Below are positions 52,461-61,578 of a DNA stretch of 64,000 bases, one piece after another. The stretch is from the NCBI GenBank assembly GCA_002292285.1, contig DBBP01000004.1, forward strand, positions 127,235 through 191,234, read 5' to 3'. This DNA is from Proteobacteria bacterium UBA981. GTDB lineage: Bacteria > Pseudomonadota > Gammaproteobacteria > Ga0077536. Positions within the stretch are counted from its first letter, which is position 1, and each line of letters starts with the position of its first letter. The notes beneath the pieces were generated by a model. That model saw only the letters and a list, made by a program, of their open reading frames with translations, was not told the origin of the DNA and made no database searches. The position numbers and the translations under genes are program-made.

Positions 52461-53069
52461 TTGCTCAAATTGCATCACGTTTCCAATACGCGTTCAGGAC
52501 GTATCGTCTGGTTGTTAGAAGAACTTGGGCTGAGCTATGACCTCAATGTCCTTGAGTTTCACCCTAAAGCATTGAAGTCTGACGAACACCGCGCGCGTCA
52601 TCCCCTGGGTCGTGTGCCGGTGCTTGAGGATGGTGACGTACGACTCTACGAGTCCGGTGCGATTATCGAATATGTGTTGAGTCGCCATGGTGGGGCTGCG
52701 CTCAAACCGCCGGTCGAATCCGCCGAATATCCGGGCTACCTGCAATGGTTCCACTATTGCGAAGGCATGGTGATGCCGCCGATCAATACTATCGTCGTAC
52801 AAACGAAAATTTTATCGCCAGAGCGACGCAGCGAAGAGGTACTCGGGCAGGCACAACGACTTTTGAGTAAAGCACTGGGGCCTATCGAAGAGGCGCTCGA
52901 ACGGCGCGATTATTTGGCCGGCAATTTTTCCGCCGCCGACATACAACTCGGGCACGCGATCTTTATGTCCGGACGGCTGGGTTGTGTGGGACCGGAAATG
53001 ACCAACATCGGCGCCTACATCACACGCATTGAAGCGCGGCCTGCGTTCCAAACAGCGATCGCGGCTTAA
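52461..53069 (+). CDS. Glutathione S-transferase family protein
   Basis: 202-residue GST. The N-terminal thioredoxin-like domain starts LKLHHVSNTRSGRIVWLLEEL, with Ser/Arg at the active-site position, and has RVPVLEDGDVRLYESGAIIEY (in part). The C-terminal helical domain contains YLAGNFSAADIQLGH, the N-capping box. The TTG start at 52461 has GAGG 8 nt upstream. It may detoxify or isomerise intermediates of the surrounding catabolic genes. Confidence 0.9.
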   Translation: MLKLHHVSNTRSGRIVWLLEELGLSYDLNVLEFHPKALKSDEHRARHPLGRVPVLEDGDVRLYESGAIIEYVLSRHGGAALKPPVESAEYPGYLQWFHYCEGMVMPPINTIVVQTKILSPERRSEEVLGQAQRLLSKALGPIEEALERRDYLAGNFSAADIQLGHAIFMSGRLGCVGPEMTNIGAYITRIEARPAFQTAIAA

Positions 53070-53129
53070 GCAGAAAGCGCGACCGACGCGTCGATCATCT
53101 CGCCGCGATCATGTTCGCATCGTTAAACG

Positions 53130-53513
53130 CTATCCGGCATAGGCTGTCACTTCTATTTCGATCAAAGCGGCCGGGAATGCAAGGCCAGCGCACACAGTTG
53201 AGCGCACCGGTGGCGCGCTCGCGAAGGTCTGCGCATAGACCTTGTTGAACGCTGCGAAATTGCTCATGTCAGTCAACCACACGGTGGCCTTAAAAACGTG
53301 CTCGAACTTCAGATCGGCAAGTTTCAGGATGGCTTGAATGTTATCCAGGCAGCGTTGCGTTTGCGCCTCGATGCCCTCAGCAATTTTTCCATTTTCATCG
53401 AGACCGAGCTGGCCAGACAGGTAAACGTACTCTCCCGCCCGGATAGCTTTCGAGAGCGGCAAGGGCGTGCCGTCAGCGAGTGTAAAAGGTCCGCCGATAA
53501 TTTCATGACTCAT
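53130..53513 (-). CDS. RidA family (YjgF/YER057c/UK114) protein
   Basis: 127-residue protein of the RidA family, whose members hydrolyse reactive enamine/imine intermediates. YVYLSGQLGLDENGKIAEG, QRCLDNIQAILKLAD, FKATVWLTDMSNFAAFN and the end RSTVCAGLAFPAALIEIE (in part), with the conserved Arg and Glu, are present. ATG 53513 matches the family length; the frame extends to 53585. It is convergent with the GST gene. Confidence 0.92.
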   Translation of the reverse strand: MSHEIIGGPFTLADGTPLPLSKAIRAGEYVYLSGQLGLDENGKIAEGIEAQTQRCLDNIQAILKLADLKFEHVFKATVWLTDMSNFAAFNKVYAQTFASAPPVRSTVCAGLAFPAALIEIEVTAYAG

Positions 53514-54059
53514 TGGGTTGCTCCTCAAATGTAGTAGGGTGGCGCGCCGACAGTCGGTTCGGTTTGCACCTATTCTTCGATCCAACTGTGCGCTCGATCA
53601 TAGTACGTGTTGTGGCATTGGCAGCGATCGGCAGGTATTGAAATTGATGGCGTCACTGCGTCGCACGTCGCCCAGGCGCAAAGTTTAGGACGTCGATGAC
53701 GGCATAGCGCAGTCACAGGCCAGTTCGTATAATCCCCCGGGCCGATGCGTGGTCCGCCTGCGCCCGGCCCTATCTCTGAGGTGCAACAACCATCGTGACG
53801 TTCGTTCAACCTGAAGTTCCTCGCCTGTTTTACCGGTGTAAAACTAACGTGCGTGTTCAGATTGCGATGCCTGTTCTCGACATCGCTTCCTCGTTCGGAA
53901 CGGGTGTGCGTAAGTTTCTCGCCTGGAATGGCGAGCGGGGCCACTGCACCCCACGATTACGACGGCGATAGTGTGCGCACGGGCAGGACGACGTTGCGGT
54001 GAGTAAGTTATGAACGACCGCAGTATTCGGTTGCCAAGTATCCGTGCGGGCTGTCCTGC
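53514..54059. other. 546-bp divergent intergenic region
   Basis: It lies between the RidA (leftward) and epimerase (rightward) starts. A TATAAT hexamer occurs at 53728-53733 on the plus strand without a good -35 box. A short open frame from GTG 53795 to 53971 (58 codons) is preceded by GAGG at too long a distance and has no match I know. No supported gene. Confidence 0.35.
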
Positions 54060-55160
54060 ATGATCATCTGTGTTGTCGGTACCCGCGCGCAATTGATAAA
54101 AATGGCCCCCGTGCTGGCTGCGCTGGAGAGTGCCGGGACGCCTTATCAATTAGTACTGACCGGCCAACACAAAGCCACCATGGACGAATTGCTGGCCGAG
54201 TTTCAAGTACGAGGGAGCCCGCAACACCTTTACGACGGCGAGGAGATTAAGGGCATTGCCCAAATGGGCATTTGGCTACTCCGTGTATTGTGGCGCGGGT
54301 TGACCACTCACCGACAATTATTCCGACTTGACCGTACTACCAGCAATTGTGTCGTTGTTCATGGCGACACCTTTTCGACCTTACTCGGAGCGCTGCTGGG
54401 AAAATGGCATGGTCTTGATGTTGTCCACGTCGAGGCCGGGCTTACGTCCGGACGATGGCGTGAACCGTTTCCAGAAGAGCTGACACGGCGCATCATATTC
54501 CGTCTAAGCGATGTCGCTTTTTGTGCGGGCGAGTGGGCGGTGGGCAATATGCGGCTTCACCGCGCAGAGTGCATCGATACTGGGGCCAACACCATCGTTG
54601 ATGCAGTTCGCATGGCATTGGCTTGCGCTGAAAACCAGGCACCCAGGTTGAATCAGGACGGTCCCTACGCAGTGGTATCGCTACATCGATTCGAGAATAT
54701 TTTTCAGCGCGAGCGACTCGAGTTTATCGTCGCGCAACTGGAGCGAATCGCCGCGCGCGTAAATCTCGCATTCGTTCTACACCCCGCGACGCGGGCGCAG
54801 TGCGAGAAATTTGCTTTGCTGGCGAGATTAGAAAGCAATGCAGGTATCAGCCTACTGGCCAGGATGACTTACATTCCATTTCAGCAATTGCTGGCGGGAA
54901 GTTGTTTCGTGATCACCGATGGCGGTAGTAACCAGGAAGAATTATCCCTGTTGGGCATTCCAACCCTACTGATGCGCGGCGCGACCGAGCGCCAGGAAGG
55001 GCTGGGCACCAATGTTGTGCTAAGTCGCTACGATGCCCAGGTTATCGACAAGTTTGTCGACGACGCCCTGGCAACGAATGGCGCGCGGGAGCTCTCATTG
55101 TCTGCGCATATGCCCGCACTGCAAATTGCCGAGGAGTTGCATTCGCGCTATGTGAGCTGA
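54060..55160 (+). CDS. UDP-N-acetylglucosamine 2-epimerase family protein
   Basis: 366-residue GT-B-fold enzyme related to WecB, which interconverts UDP-GlcNAc and UDP-ManNAc. The start ICVVGTRAQLIKMAPVLAAL corresponds to the WecB GTRPE-IKMAP motif with Ala-Gln for Pro-Glu. VVHGDTFSTLLGALLGKW, VVHVEAGLTSGRW, SLHRFENIF and DGGSNQEELSLLGIPTLLMR (in part) follow, the last binding UDP. It is an orphan, not in a polysaccharide cluster. It is convergent with the small acyl-CoA dehydrogenase gene, 5 bp apart. Confidence 0.87.
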   Translation: MIICVVGTRAQLIKMAPVLAALESAGTPYQLVLTGQHKATMDELLAEFQVRGSPQHLYDGEEIKGIAQMGIWLLRVLWRGLTTHRQLFRLDRTTSNCVVVHGDTFSTLLGALLGKWHGLDVVHVEAGLTSGRWREPFPEELTRRIIFRLSDVAFCAGEWAVGNMRLHRAECIDTGANTIVDAVRMALACAENQAPRLNQDGPYAVVSLHRFENIFQRERLEFIVAQLERIAARVNLAFVLHPATRAQCEKFALLARLESNAGISLLARMTYIPFQQLLAGSCFVITDGGSNQEELSLLGIPTLLMRGATERQEGLGTNVVLSRYDAQVIDKFVDDALATNGARELSLSAHMPALQIAEELHSRYVS

Positions 55161-55165
55161 GCGCT

Positions 55166-56197
55166 TCAGTCCGTAATCAACGGCCATAGACCGTCGCCGC
55201 CTTGTTCGACAGCAGCACGGCCGAGATATTCGCCCCATTCACTTGAACCGCCGAATTCGGCCCGCCACGCCCATAATCGGCGACTCACGAAATGCAGGCC
55301 ATATTCGTAAGTAAACCCGATGGCGCCGTGAATTTGGTGCGACAAGCGCGTGATCTTTTCCACCGCTTCGCTGGTGCGGCATTTGGCTACAGCAATCTCG
55401 AAGCGCGCGTCGCGTCCGGCGCCGGCGATGCCGCGCTGATCAAACACCTCGCACGCGCTCATGACGATGGCATCCGCGGATGCCACCAGGCCCGCGAGGT
55501 CTGCGAGGTGATGTTGGATGGCCTGAAACTTGGACAATGGCCGCCCGAATTGCTCTCGTTCAGAAGCGTACTGAACCGCCAGGTCAAGGGCTGCTGCAGC
55601 GCCACCAGCGATTTGCGCGCTGCGGATCAGTGCCCCGAGCAAATGCACCGTATCGGCCGGCACGGCCAGTGGCGATCGCGAAAGGATTTCGGCCCGACCA
55701 CTGACATGATCGCGCGGGTCGCGGCCGATGTTGTCTTCGCGGGTTATCTCGAGGCCGCTTGTCGCCGTAATGAGAAGCTCGCCGGCGTGGACGACAACCA
55801 GCGTTTGAGCTTGGCTGCCCCAAGGCACGCGCGCATCCGTCACAGTGACATGCGTACTGTCGACGAAGACCTCCTGACTGACCAAACCTGGAACGCCAGC
55901 CGGGAGCTCGGCATGTGCCTGACGAGCCAGCCAATGACATAAATTAGCCTCAGCTATCGGTAATGGCACGGCGTAGCGACCGCAGGCCCGCAGCAGCGGA
56001 TAGACATCGCCCCAACTGCCGGCCATACCGCCAGCCGCTTCGCTGGCCAGTACCCGATCGATGCCCTGTGCGCAGACCTGTTCCCACAAGCTGGCCGGCC
56101 AGCCTTGTTGTTCGATGCGTGTGAGCGCATCCCAATCAAGCTCATCAGCGAATAATCGGTTAACGCTTTCTTCCAGAATAGAGCGCATTTCGTTCAT
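55166..56197 (-). CDS. Small acyl-CoA dehydrogenase subunit (FadE27/FadE29-like)
   Basis: 343-residue, shorter than usual ACAD. The middle keeps ASEREQFGRPLSKFQAIQHH and the end has HQIHGAIGFTYEYGLHFVSRR (in part), but the N-terminal FAD-contact motif (usually TEPxAGSD) is replaced by diverged sequence. No C-terminal catalytic Glu is visible. It overlaps the large ACAD gene (ATGA), the arrangement of alpha2beta2 heterotetrameric steroid-type ACADs in actinobacteria, where the short subunit is non-catalytic. Last gene of the operon. Confidence 0.82.
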   Translation of the reverse strand: MNEMRSILEESVNRLFADELDWDALTRIEQQGWPASLWEQVCAQGIDRVLASEAAGGMAGSWGDVYPLLRACGRYAVPLPIAEANLCHWLARQAHAELPAGVPGLVSQEVFVDSTHVTVTDARVPWGSQAQTLVVVHAGELLITATSGLEITREDNIGRDPRDHVSGRAEILSRSPLAVPADTVHLLGALIRSAQIAGGAAAALDLAVQYASEREQFGRPLSKFQAIQHHLADLAGLVASADAIVMSACEVFDQRGIAGAGRDARFEIAVAKCRTSEAVEKITRLSHQIHGAIGFTYEYGLHFVSRRLWAWRAEFGGSSEWGEYLGRAAVEQGGDGLWPLITD

Positions 56198-57363
56198 CGG
56201 ATGCCCATCCCTTTGGCGATGATGCCGTGCATAATTTCCGGCGTTCCGCCGCGTAAAGAGAATGAGGGCGCCAGTTGCACCAGGCTGCCGAGCACTTGCT
56301 GATAATCCGTCCCGCAGCCCTCAAGCGTCGGTTCGAGTTCGCACAATTCTTGTGCCAGTCCGGGTAGGCCCTGTTCGAACTGACAGCCGAGATCTTTGAC
56401 CACAGCCGCGGCAAGTAGCGGGTCTTCGCCAGCATGTAACTTCGCGGCGATGCTCAGTGACATATTTCGCAAGGTCGTTGCCCAGGCAATTTGCCCGCCC
56501 AAGCGTGCCAAGGTCGCGGCACTGGCTGTGTCCTTAATGGCGTCGACCAATTGGCGCAACAGAAAGAAACATGACAGGTATCGTTCCGGCCCACTACGCT
56601 CGTAAGCAAGTTCCTCGGTGACTTGTTTCCACCCCTCGCCCTCAGTACCAATCAGGGCTTCCGGCGGTAGTTCAACATCGACAAAGGACACTTCGTTGAA
56701 GTTCCGTCCGCCGGCGAGATTTTGAATGGGACGGGGCGTAATGCCCTTTACCTGGCTCAAATCAATGACGAATTGGGACAGTGCGGCATGTTTCTTATCA
56801 GGATCGGAATCAGTGCGAAACAGCGCAATCATGTAATCGGCGCGATGCGCGTTGCTGGTCCAGATCTTGGTGCCATTAACCAACCACCCATTGTCGGTCC
56901 GCTCAGCGCGAGAGCGCAGGGAGGCGAGATCGGAACCCGAATTGGGTTCGCTCATGCCGATTGCGAAGCACGCTTTGCCGGCCGTGATTTTCGGAATAAT
57001 TTCCTGTTTCTGCGCCTCGGTGGCATACCGAACGATTAATGGGCCGCTCTGCCGGTCGGCGACCCAATGAAACGCAGTCGGCGCACCTGCGACAAGGCAT
57101 TCTTCAACGACGACGTAACGCTCAAACGCGCTCCGCCCGTGTCCGCCATAGGCGGTCGGCAGCGTCATACCAATCCAGCCCTTAGCCCCCAGTTTTGCGC
57201 TGAACTCGGCATCGTAGGCCTCCCAGCTCTGGCTGCGCTTTACGACCGAGTAGGAGCCGAGTTCCTGACGCAGAAACTCGCGCACTTCGCGGCGCAGTTC
57301 GACGAGGGATGCGGGGAATTCACACGGCTCGAAGCGCAGTGAATCGGCGATGGATGCAGCCAT
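56194..57363 (-). CDS. Large acyl-CoA dehydrogenase subunit (FadE26/FadE28-like)
   Basis: 389-residue ACAD. FAIGMSEPNSGSDLASLRSR binds FAD/substrate, GTKIWTSNAHRADYMIALFR is the next strand, and TEELAYERSGPERYLSC carries the Glu at the position used as base in FadE26/FadE28-type enzymes. The end has LRGGTPEIMHGIIAKGMGIR in place of YEGT. It should pair with the downstream small subunit to desaturate a bulky or branched acyl-CoA. It lies 31 bp after the phosphotransferase gene. Confidence 0.87.
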   Translation of the reverse strand: MAASIADSLRFEPCEFPASLVELRREVREFLRQELGSYSVVKRSQSWEAYDAEFSAKLGAKGWIGMTLPTAYGGHGRSAFERYVVVEECLVAGAPTAFHWVADRQSGPLIVRYATEAQKQEIIPKITAGKACFAIGMSEPNSGSDLASLRSRAERTDNGWLVNGTKIWTSNAHRADYMIALFRTDSDPDKKHAALSQFVIDLSQVKGITPRPIQNLAGGRNFNEVSFVDVELPPEALIGTEGEGWKQVTEELAYERSGPERYLSCFFLLRQLVDAIKDTASAATLARLGGQIAWATTLRNMSLSIAAKLHAGEDPLLAAAVVKDLGCQFEQGLPGLAQELCELEPTLEGCGTDYQQVLGSLVQLAPSFSLRGGTPEIMHGIIAKGMGIR

Positions 57364-57394
57364 ATTCAGATCAACCTGTCATTCTTGGAACAGT

Positions 57395-58459
57395 CTAGGC
57401 GCCCCGGGCAAAAGACCAGGCGCGTTCGGCAAATTGTTCAACGATGTCGGTGGTGGTGGGGGCATCTGCGCTGGCTGCAGTGCCGTCTACAACGCGCTTG
57501 ATAATGCCCTGATAAATAGCTGCCAGACGCCACACGGTATACGCTTTGTAAAATTCGAGATGTTCGATTTCTCGCCGTCCGGTGAGCTCGCAATAACGCG
57601 CAATGTATTGCTCGGCGGTCGGGATGCCCAGCGCTGGCAGGTCGAGACCCTCCAGGCTCGACACTCGATCGTCGGCCGCGGGCAGAAACCACGGCGCCAT
57701 GTGGTACGTGAAGTCCCCGAGCGGGTGGCCGAGCGTCGATAGCTCCCAATCGAGAACAGCGGTTACGCGTGGCTCGCTGGGATGCAGAATCATGTTGTCG
57801 AGCCGATAGTCGCCGTGAATGATGCACACTTCATCACTGCTCGGGATGTTGTTCGGTAACCATGCATTGAGTTTGTCCATGCAGGGTATTTTGGAGGTCT
57901 CCGAGGCGGCGTAAATTTTGCTCCAGCGGTGAATCTGGCGAGCCATATAGTCGGTCGTCTTACCGAATCCCTCGAGTCCGACCTTCGCGTAATCAAGCTG
58001 CTGCAACTTAGCCAGTGTCACCACAACGGTTTCGTAGATAGCAGTGCGCTCGGCTGGCGTCTGTTCTGGTAGCGATAAATCCCAGAAAATTCTCCCATCG
58101 ACCATTTCCATGACGTAGAACATCGTGCCCGTTATCGATTCGTCTTCACACAATGCGAACGCACGGGGCACTGCGAAACCTGCGCGGTGCAAAGCGTCGA
58201 TGACACGAAACTCGCGATCCACCGCATGGGCTGATGGCAGGAGTACGCCGGGCGGTTTGCGCCTGAGTACGTAACGCTGATTTGGGGTGATTAACTGATA
58301 GGTCGGATTGGACTGCCCTCCCTTGAATTCGTGAACCTCCAACGGGCCACAAAAGCCCTCGACGTGCTCGTCTAACCAGCCCTCGAGTTTGTCGTGATCA
58401 AATCGCAGGTGGTCTTGGACCGGCTTGGTGCCGGTAAATTGTTGCTGACGGGTACTCAT
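57395..58459 (-). CDS. Phosphotransferase family protein (APH fold, ACAD10/11-type)
   Basis: 354-residue kinase-like protein. ATP lysine region LRRKPPGVLLPSAHAVDREF, catalytic loop IHGDYRLDNMILHP (HGDxxxxN) and metal-binding VTAVLDWELSTLGHPLGD. This branch is the one fused to acyl-CoA dehydrogenase in animal ACAD10 and ACAD11, which phosphorylates 4-hydroxyacyl-CoAs during catabolism. It sits next to ACAD genes here too, so a similar role is plausible. GAGGAG overlaps the stop of the CaiB gene but is 15 nt from this ATG. Confidence 0.88.
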   Translation of the reverse strand: MSTRQQQFTGTKPVQDHLRFDHDKLEGWLDEHVEGFCGPLEVHEFKGGQSNPTYQLITPNQRYVLRRKPPGVLLPSAHAVDREFRVIDALHRAGFAVPRAFALCEDESITGTMFYVMEMVDGRIFWDLSLPEQTPAERTAIYETVVVTLAKLQQLDYAKVGLEGFGKTTDYMARQIHRWSKIYAASETSKIPCMDKLNAWLPNNIPSSDEVCIIHGDYRLDNMILHPSEPRVTAVLDWELSTLGHPLGDFTYHMAPWFLPAADDRVSSLEGLDLPALGIPTAEQYIARYCELTGRREIEHLEFYKAYTVWRLAAIYQGIIKRVVDGTAASADAPTTTDIVEQFAERAWSFARGA

Positions 58460-58478
58460 GGGCTAAGCGAAAATCTCC

Positions 58479-59687
58479 TCAGGCGACGATGCGCTCGTCG
58501 TGTAAACGGCCGATCGCACTACTATCCAGGCCGAGAATATCGCTCAGGATTTCGTCTGTGTGCTGCCCAAGGCGGGCTGCAGGGCGAGGCGGCTGACGTT
58601 CGACGGCGGAAAAATAGGCTGCATTGTCCGGCACCGGATAGCGGCCGATTCCGGGTTGCTCGATGGTTGTGAAAACCGGATTATCATCCGAGCAATCCGG
58701 ATCTTCGCGAACCAATTCGCCGATCGTTTGATATTTGTCCCAACAGATGCCGCACTGTTCAAAAACGGGTGTAAGTTCTGCCAATGGCGCGCCCGCAAAC
58801 CAGGGCTCGAGCAGAGTGCACAGTTCGTGGCGGGCGGTATAACGGTCGCCTTCATTCGCGAAATCAAGACCAAGCTGATTTGCCAGGGCGCTGATCTCAT
58901 CACGCATCCCACTAGCTTTCACCAGTCCTTCCCACTGTCGCGAACTGACTGCGATCACCATCACTCGCTGTCCGTCTGCGGTAACGAAATCGCGCCCTAA
59001 CGCGCCATACAGGTAATTGCCATTGCGGCCGCGCTCTTCACCTTTGACAACGACCTCGCCAATCAAGCCGAGGTGGCCTACTGCGGTCAGCGCGACGTCC
59101 GCTAAGGCGAGTCGTATCTGCTGTCCTTCACCCGTGATGCGGCGATGCCGTTCGGCGGCGAGAATGTCGATAGCGGCGTGAAATGCGGTGGCGATGTCCC
59201 AGGCCGGGAGCACATGATTGACAGGGCGCGAATCGTCTTCCGGCCCGGTCACGTAGGGAAAGCCAACTTTGGCATTTACCGTGTAATCCAGCGCAGAGGA
59301 GCCATGGCGGTCGCCGACAATTTCGTGCTGGATAAGATCGGGGCGGCGCTCGCGCAGGCGCTCATAGGCCAGCCAGCCGCGCGCAGGCAGATTGGTCGAG
59401 AAGATGCCTGCATCGGGGCCGGGAGCACAAATTAAATCAGTCAGCAGTTCGCGCCCGGCGTCCGATCGCAGATCGACGGCGATGGAACGCTTGCCTTTGT
59501 TCATTTCTGCCCAATAAATGCTGGTGTTGTCGTCGGTCACCGGCCAACGACGATAATCGATACCACCGCCGATTTGGTCGAAGCGAATCACGTCCGCGCC
59601 GAGCTGGGCCAGGGTCATCCCACACATTGGGGCGGCAATAAACGCCGAACCTTCGATGATGCGCAGGCCTTTAAGTAGGGGTTGCAT
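58479..59687 (-). CDS. CaiB/BaiF CoA-transferase or alpha-methylacyl-CoA racemase-like protein
   Basis: 402-residue family III CoA-transferase-fold protein. LLKGLRIIEGSAFIAAPMCG opens the fold; TLAQLGADVIRFDQIGGGID, YWAEMNKGKRSIAVDLRSDA and a catalytic-Asp-type region PAWDIATAFHAAIDIL follow. In an operon with branched-acyl beta-oxidation genes, a racemase (AMACR-like) function is as likely as CoA transfer. ATG 59687 is chosen from homology; the frame runs open to 60059 over the next gene. Confidence 0.87.
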   Translation of the reverse strand: MQPLLKGLRIIEGSAFIAAPMCGMTLAQLGADVIRFDQIGGGIDYRRWPVTDDNTSIYWAEMNKGKRSIAVDLRSDAGRELLTDLICAPGPDAGIFSTNLPARGWLAYERLRERRPDLIQHEIVGDRHGSSALDYTVNAKVGFPYVTGPEDDSRPVNHVLPAWDIATAFHAAIDILAAERHRRITGEGQQIRLALADVALTAVGHLGLIGEVVVKGEERGRNGNYLYGALGRDFVTADGQRVMVIAVSSRQWEGLVKASGMRDEISALANQLGLDFANEGDRYTARHELCTLLEPWFAGAPLAELTPVFEQCGICWDKYQTIGELVREDPDCSDDNPVFTTIEQPGIGRYPVPDNAAYFSAVERQPPRPAARLGQHTDEILSDILGLDSSAIGRLHDERIVA

Positions 59688-59710
59688 TAGGGTCAGGACT
59701 CTCCGCTGTA

Positions 59711-60568
59711 CTAGCTTGCGATGCGCGCGCTGCCATTGTTCAACACAACCAGGTTCCGTTGCAGCGAGGAGGCACGAAAGTAGGCGGTCTCCCCATCCTG
59801 CCAAATTTCTGTGCGCAGGGTCTCGCCGGGCATGAATGGCGCCGAGAAGCGCAGTTGCATGGAGCGCAGTCGGCTCGCATCGTAGTCGCAACAGCTGCGA
59901 ATCAAGGCGTGCATGGCGACACCCATGGTGCAGCGGCCGTGCAGGATGGGGGCGTCGAAACCGGCGCCTCGGGCGATATCGGGACTGGCATGCAGCGGAT
60001 TCATATCGCCGCTCAAGCGATACAGCAACGCGGCCTGCGGAAGAGTTGGCAAGTCGCACACGATATCGGCAGCCCGTGCCGGTGGCGCGGGCATGGCTGG
60101 GCGGGCTTTGCCGCTACCGCCAAAGCCACCATCGCCGCGCGCCAGCGTGTTGGATACCACCGACGCCAAATGGGTGCCGTCGTCTTCTGAATACAATTCC
60201 TTGCGGGAATAAACAAAGCATCCTTTGTCCGCGCCACGGTCAACCACGTCTTCGATGACGGTACTGCCACGCACAACACCGGCGACCGGCAACGGGTGAT
60301 GAATCTCTATGGACTCTTCGGCGTGGAGCACTTTTTGCCATTCGAAACCATACTGCGGCTGCCCCATCCAGAAGCCCGGGTAGGCAATCGTCATCGCCAT
60401 GCCAGGTAGCGAGCACAAATTTTGTTCATAGACGTAGCGCAGTTGCCGCTCGTCTAACGGGTCTGCACCAAAACCAAGTCCGAGGGCGTAGAGCAGGGTA
60501 TCTTTCTCGGTGATAGTCGCGACTTGTTCATCGATGACCGTGCCGATGAGTTTGCTATGGTCTTGCAT
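59711..60568 (-). CDS. MaoC-type enoyl-CoA hydratase 2 (Hsd4B/MFE-2 hydratase-like)
   Basis: 285-residue double-hotdog (R)-specific enoyl-CoA hydratase. The N-terminal half has LLYALGLGFGADPLDERQL, KVLHAEESIEIHHPLPV and LARGDGGFGGSG. The C-terminal half carries LYRLSGDMNPLHASPDIARG and FDAPILHGRCTMG, the hydratase-2 motif with Asp and His. Length, order and wording resemble mycobacterial Hsd4B and the hydratase part of peroxisomal MFE-2, which act on sterol side chains and branched acyl-CoAs. It lies 23 bp before the CaiB gene. Confidence 0.9.
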   Translation of the reverse strand: MQDHSKLIGTVIDEQVATITEKDTLLYALGLGFGADPLDERQLRYVYEQNLCSLPGMAMTIAYPGFWMGQPQYGFEWQKVLHAEESIEIHHPLPVAGVVRGSTVIEDVVDRGADKGCFVYSRKELYSEDDGTHLASVVSNTLARGDGGFGGSGKARPAMPAPPARAADIVCDLPTLPQAALLYRLSGDMNPLHASPDIARGAGFDAPILHGRCTMGVAMHALIRSCCDYDASRLRSMQLRFSAPFMPGETLRTEIWQDGETAYFRASSLQRNLVVLNNGSARIAS

Positions 60569-60669
60569 AATCGCCTCTCGCAGAAAGTCTTCCGCTTCGC
60601 ACTAGATGCGCGGGCATCTTAGATTGAAGCGGGTTGGTCGCTATCGATCGATGGTGGAAATGTCGCGCG

Positions 60670-61578
60670 CTACACCGGGTCCCAGGGCCACACATCCTGT
60701 GAGCGGTCGAGCGCATAGAGGCTACTCTTGAAGGCTGGCATTGCGTGTTCTGCAATGGTTTCCGGGGTCCAGCCGTCGCGATGCATTGAACGTACCGGCC
60801 GGTGCTGACCCATGAGAAATATCTCGTTGTGACGGACCGCGAAAATCTGACCGGTCACGTCTTTAGCCGAGTCTGAACACAGGTACACCGCCATCGGTGC
60901 AATCTTGTCCGGCGTCATTTCCTTGAGACGCTCGACGCGCTCGCGCTGGACTTCGTCGGTGATCGGGATGGTGCCAATCATGCGTGTCCACGCAAACGGT
61001 GCGATGCAATTTGAGCGCACGTTGTAGCGTCCCATATCGAGCGCAATACTTTTGGACAATCCGACAATGCCGATTTTTGCCGCCGAATAATTGGCCTGGC
61101 CAAAATTGCCGATCAATCCGGACGTTGATGTCATGTGTACGAACGCACCGGTTTCGCGCTCGCGAAAATGATCGGCCGCTGCGCGGCTGACGTAAAAGCT
61201 GCCGTTCAAATGAACGTTAACGACGTCATGCCATTCTTCAATGCTCATTTTGTGAAACATGCGGTCGCGCAGAATGCCGGCGTTGTTAACGACGGCGTCC
61301 AATTGACCAAAGTTATCGATTGCGTCCTGAACCATCTGCTGGGCATCTTCAAACTTGGACACGTTGCCGAAGTTGGCCACTGCTTCGCCACCCGCGTCGC
61401 CGATCGTTTTGACGACTTCCTGGGCGGGGGTGCCTTCGATGTCGGTGCCATCCGTGCTGGAGCCGAGGTCATTAACCACTACCCGTGCACCGGCAGCTGC
61501 CATTGAAATCGCGAAATCCCGACCAATGCCGCGCCCGGCCCCCGTTATCAGTACTACTTTGCCGTCAAGCATGCCCAT
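60670..61578 (-). CDS. SDR 3-hydroxyacyl-CoA dehydrogenase (Hsd4A/MFE-2-like)
   Basis: 302-residue SDR of the MFE-2 dehydrogenase type. GMLDGKVVLITGAGRGIGRD, the NAD-type VVVNDLGSSTDG, NNAGILRDRMFHKMS (the RDR extension is typical of MFE-2/Hsd4A), Ser in MTSTSGLIG, YxxxK in ANYSAAKIG and a long C-terminal tail. It would oxidise the (R)-3-hydroxyacyl-CoA made by the hydratase next to it. First gene of the six-gene operon, divergent from cofE. Confidence 0.9.
   Translation of the reverse strand: MGMLDGKVVLITGAGRGIGRDFAISMAAAGARVVVNDLGSSTDGTDIEGTPAQEVVKTIGDAGGEAVANFGNVSKFEDAQQMVQDAIDNFGQLDAVVNNAGILRDRMFHKMSIEEWHDVVNVHLNGSFYVSRAAADHFRERETGAFVHMTSTSGLIGNFGQANYSAAKIGIVGLSKSIALDMGRYNVRSNCIAPFAWTRMIGTIPITDEVQRERVERLKEMTPDKIAPMAVYLCSDSAKDVTGQIFAVRHNEIFLMGQHRPVRSMHRDGWTPETIAEHAMPAFKSSLYALDRSQDVWPWDPV

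Noticed and set aside
53795..53971. 58-codon open frame upstream of the epimerase gene
   Set aside because: Ribosome-like GAGG is 13 nt from the GTG and the product matches nothing I know.
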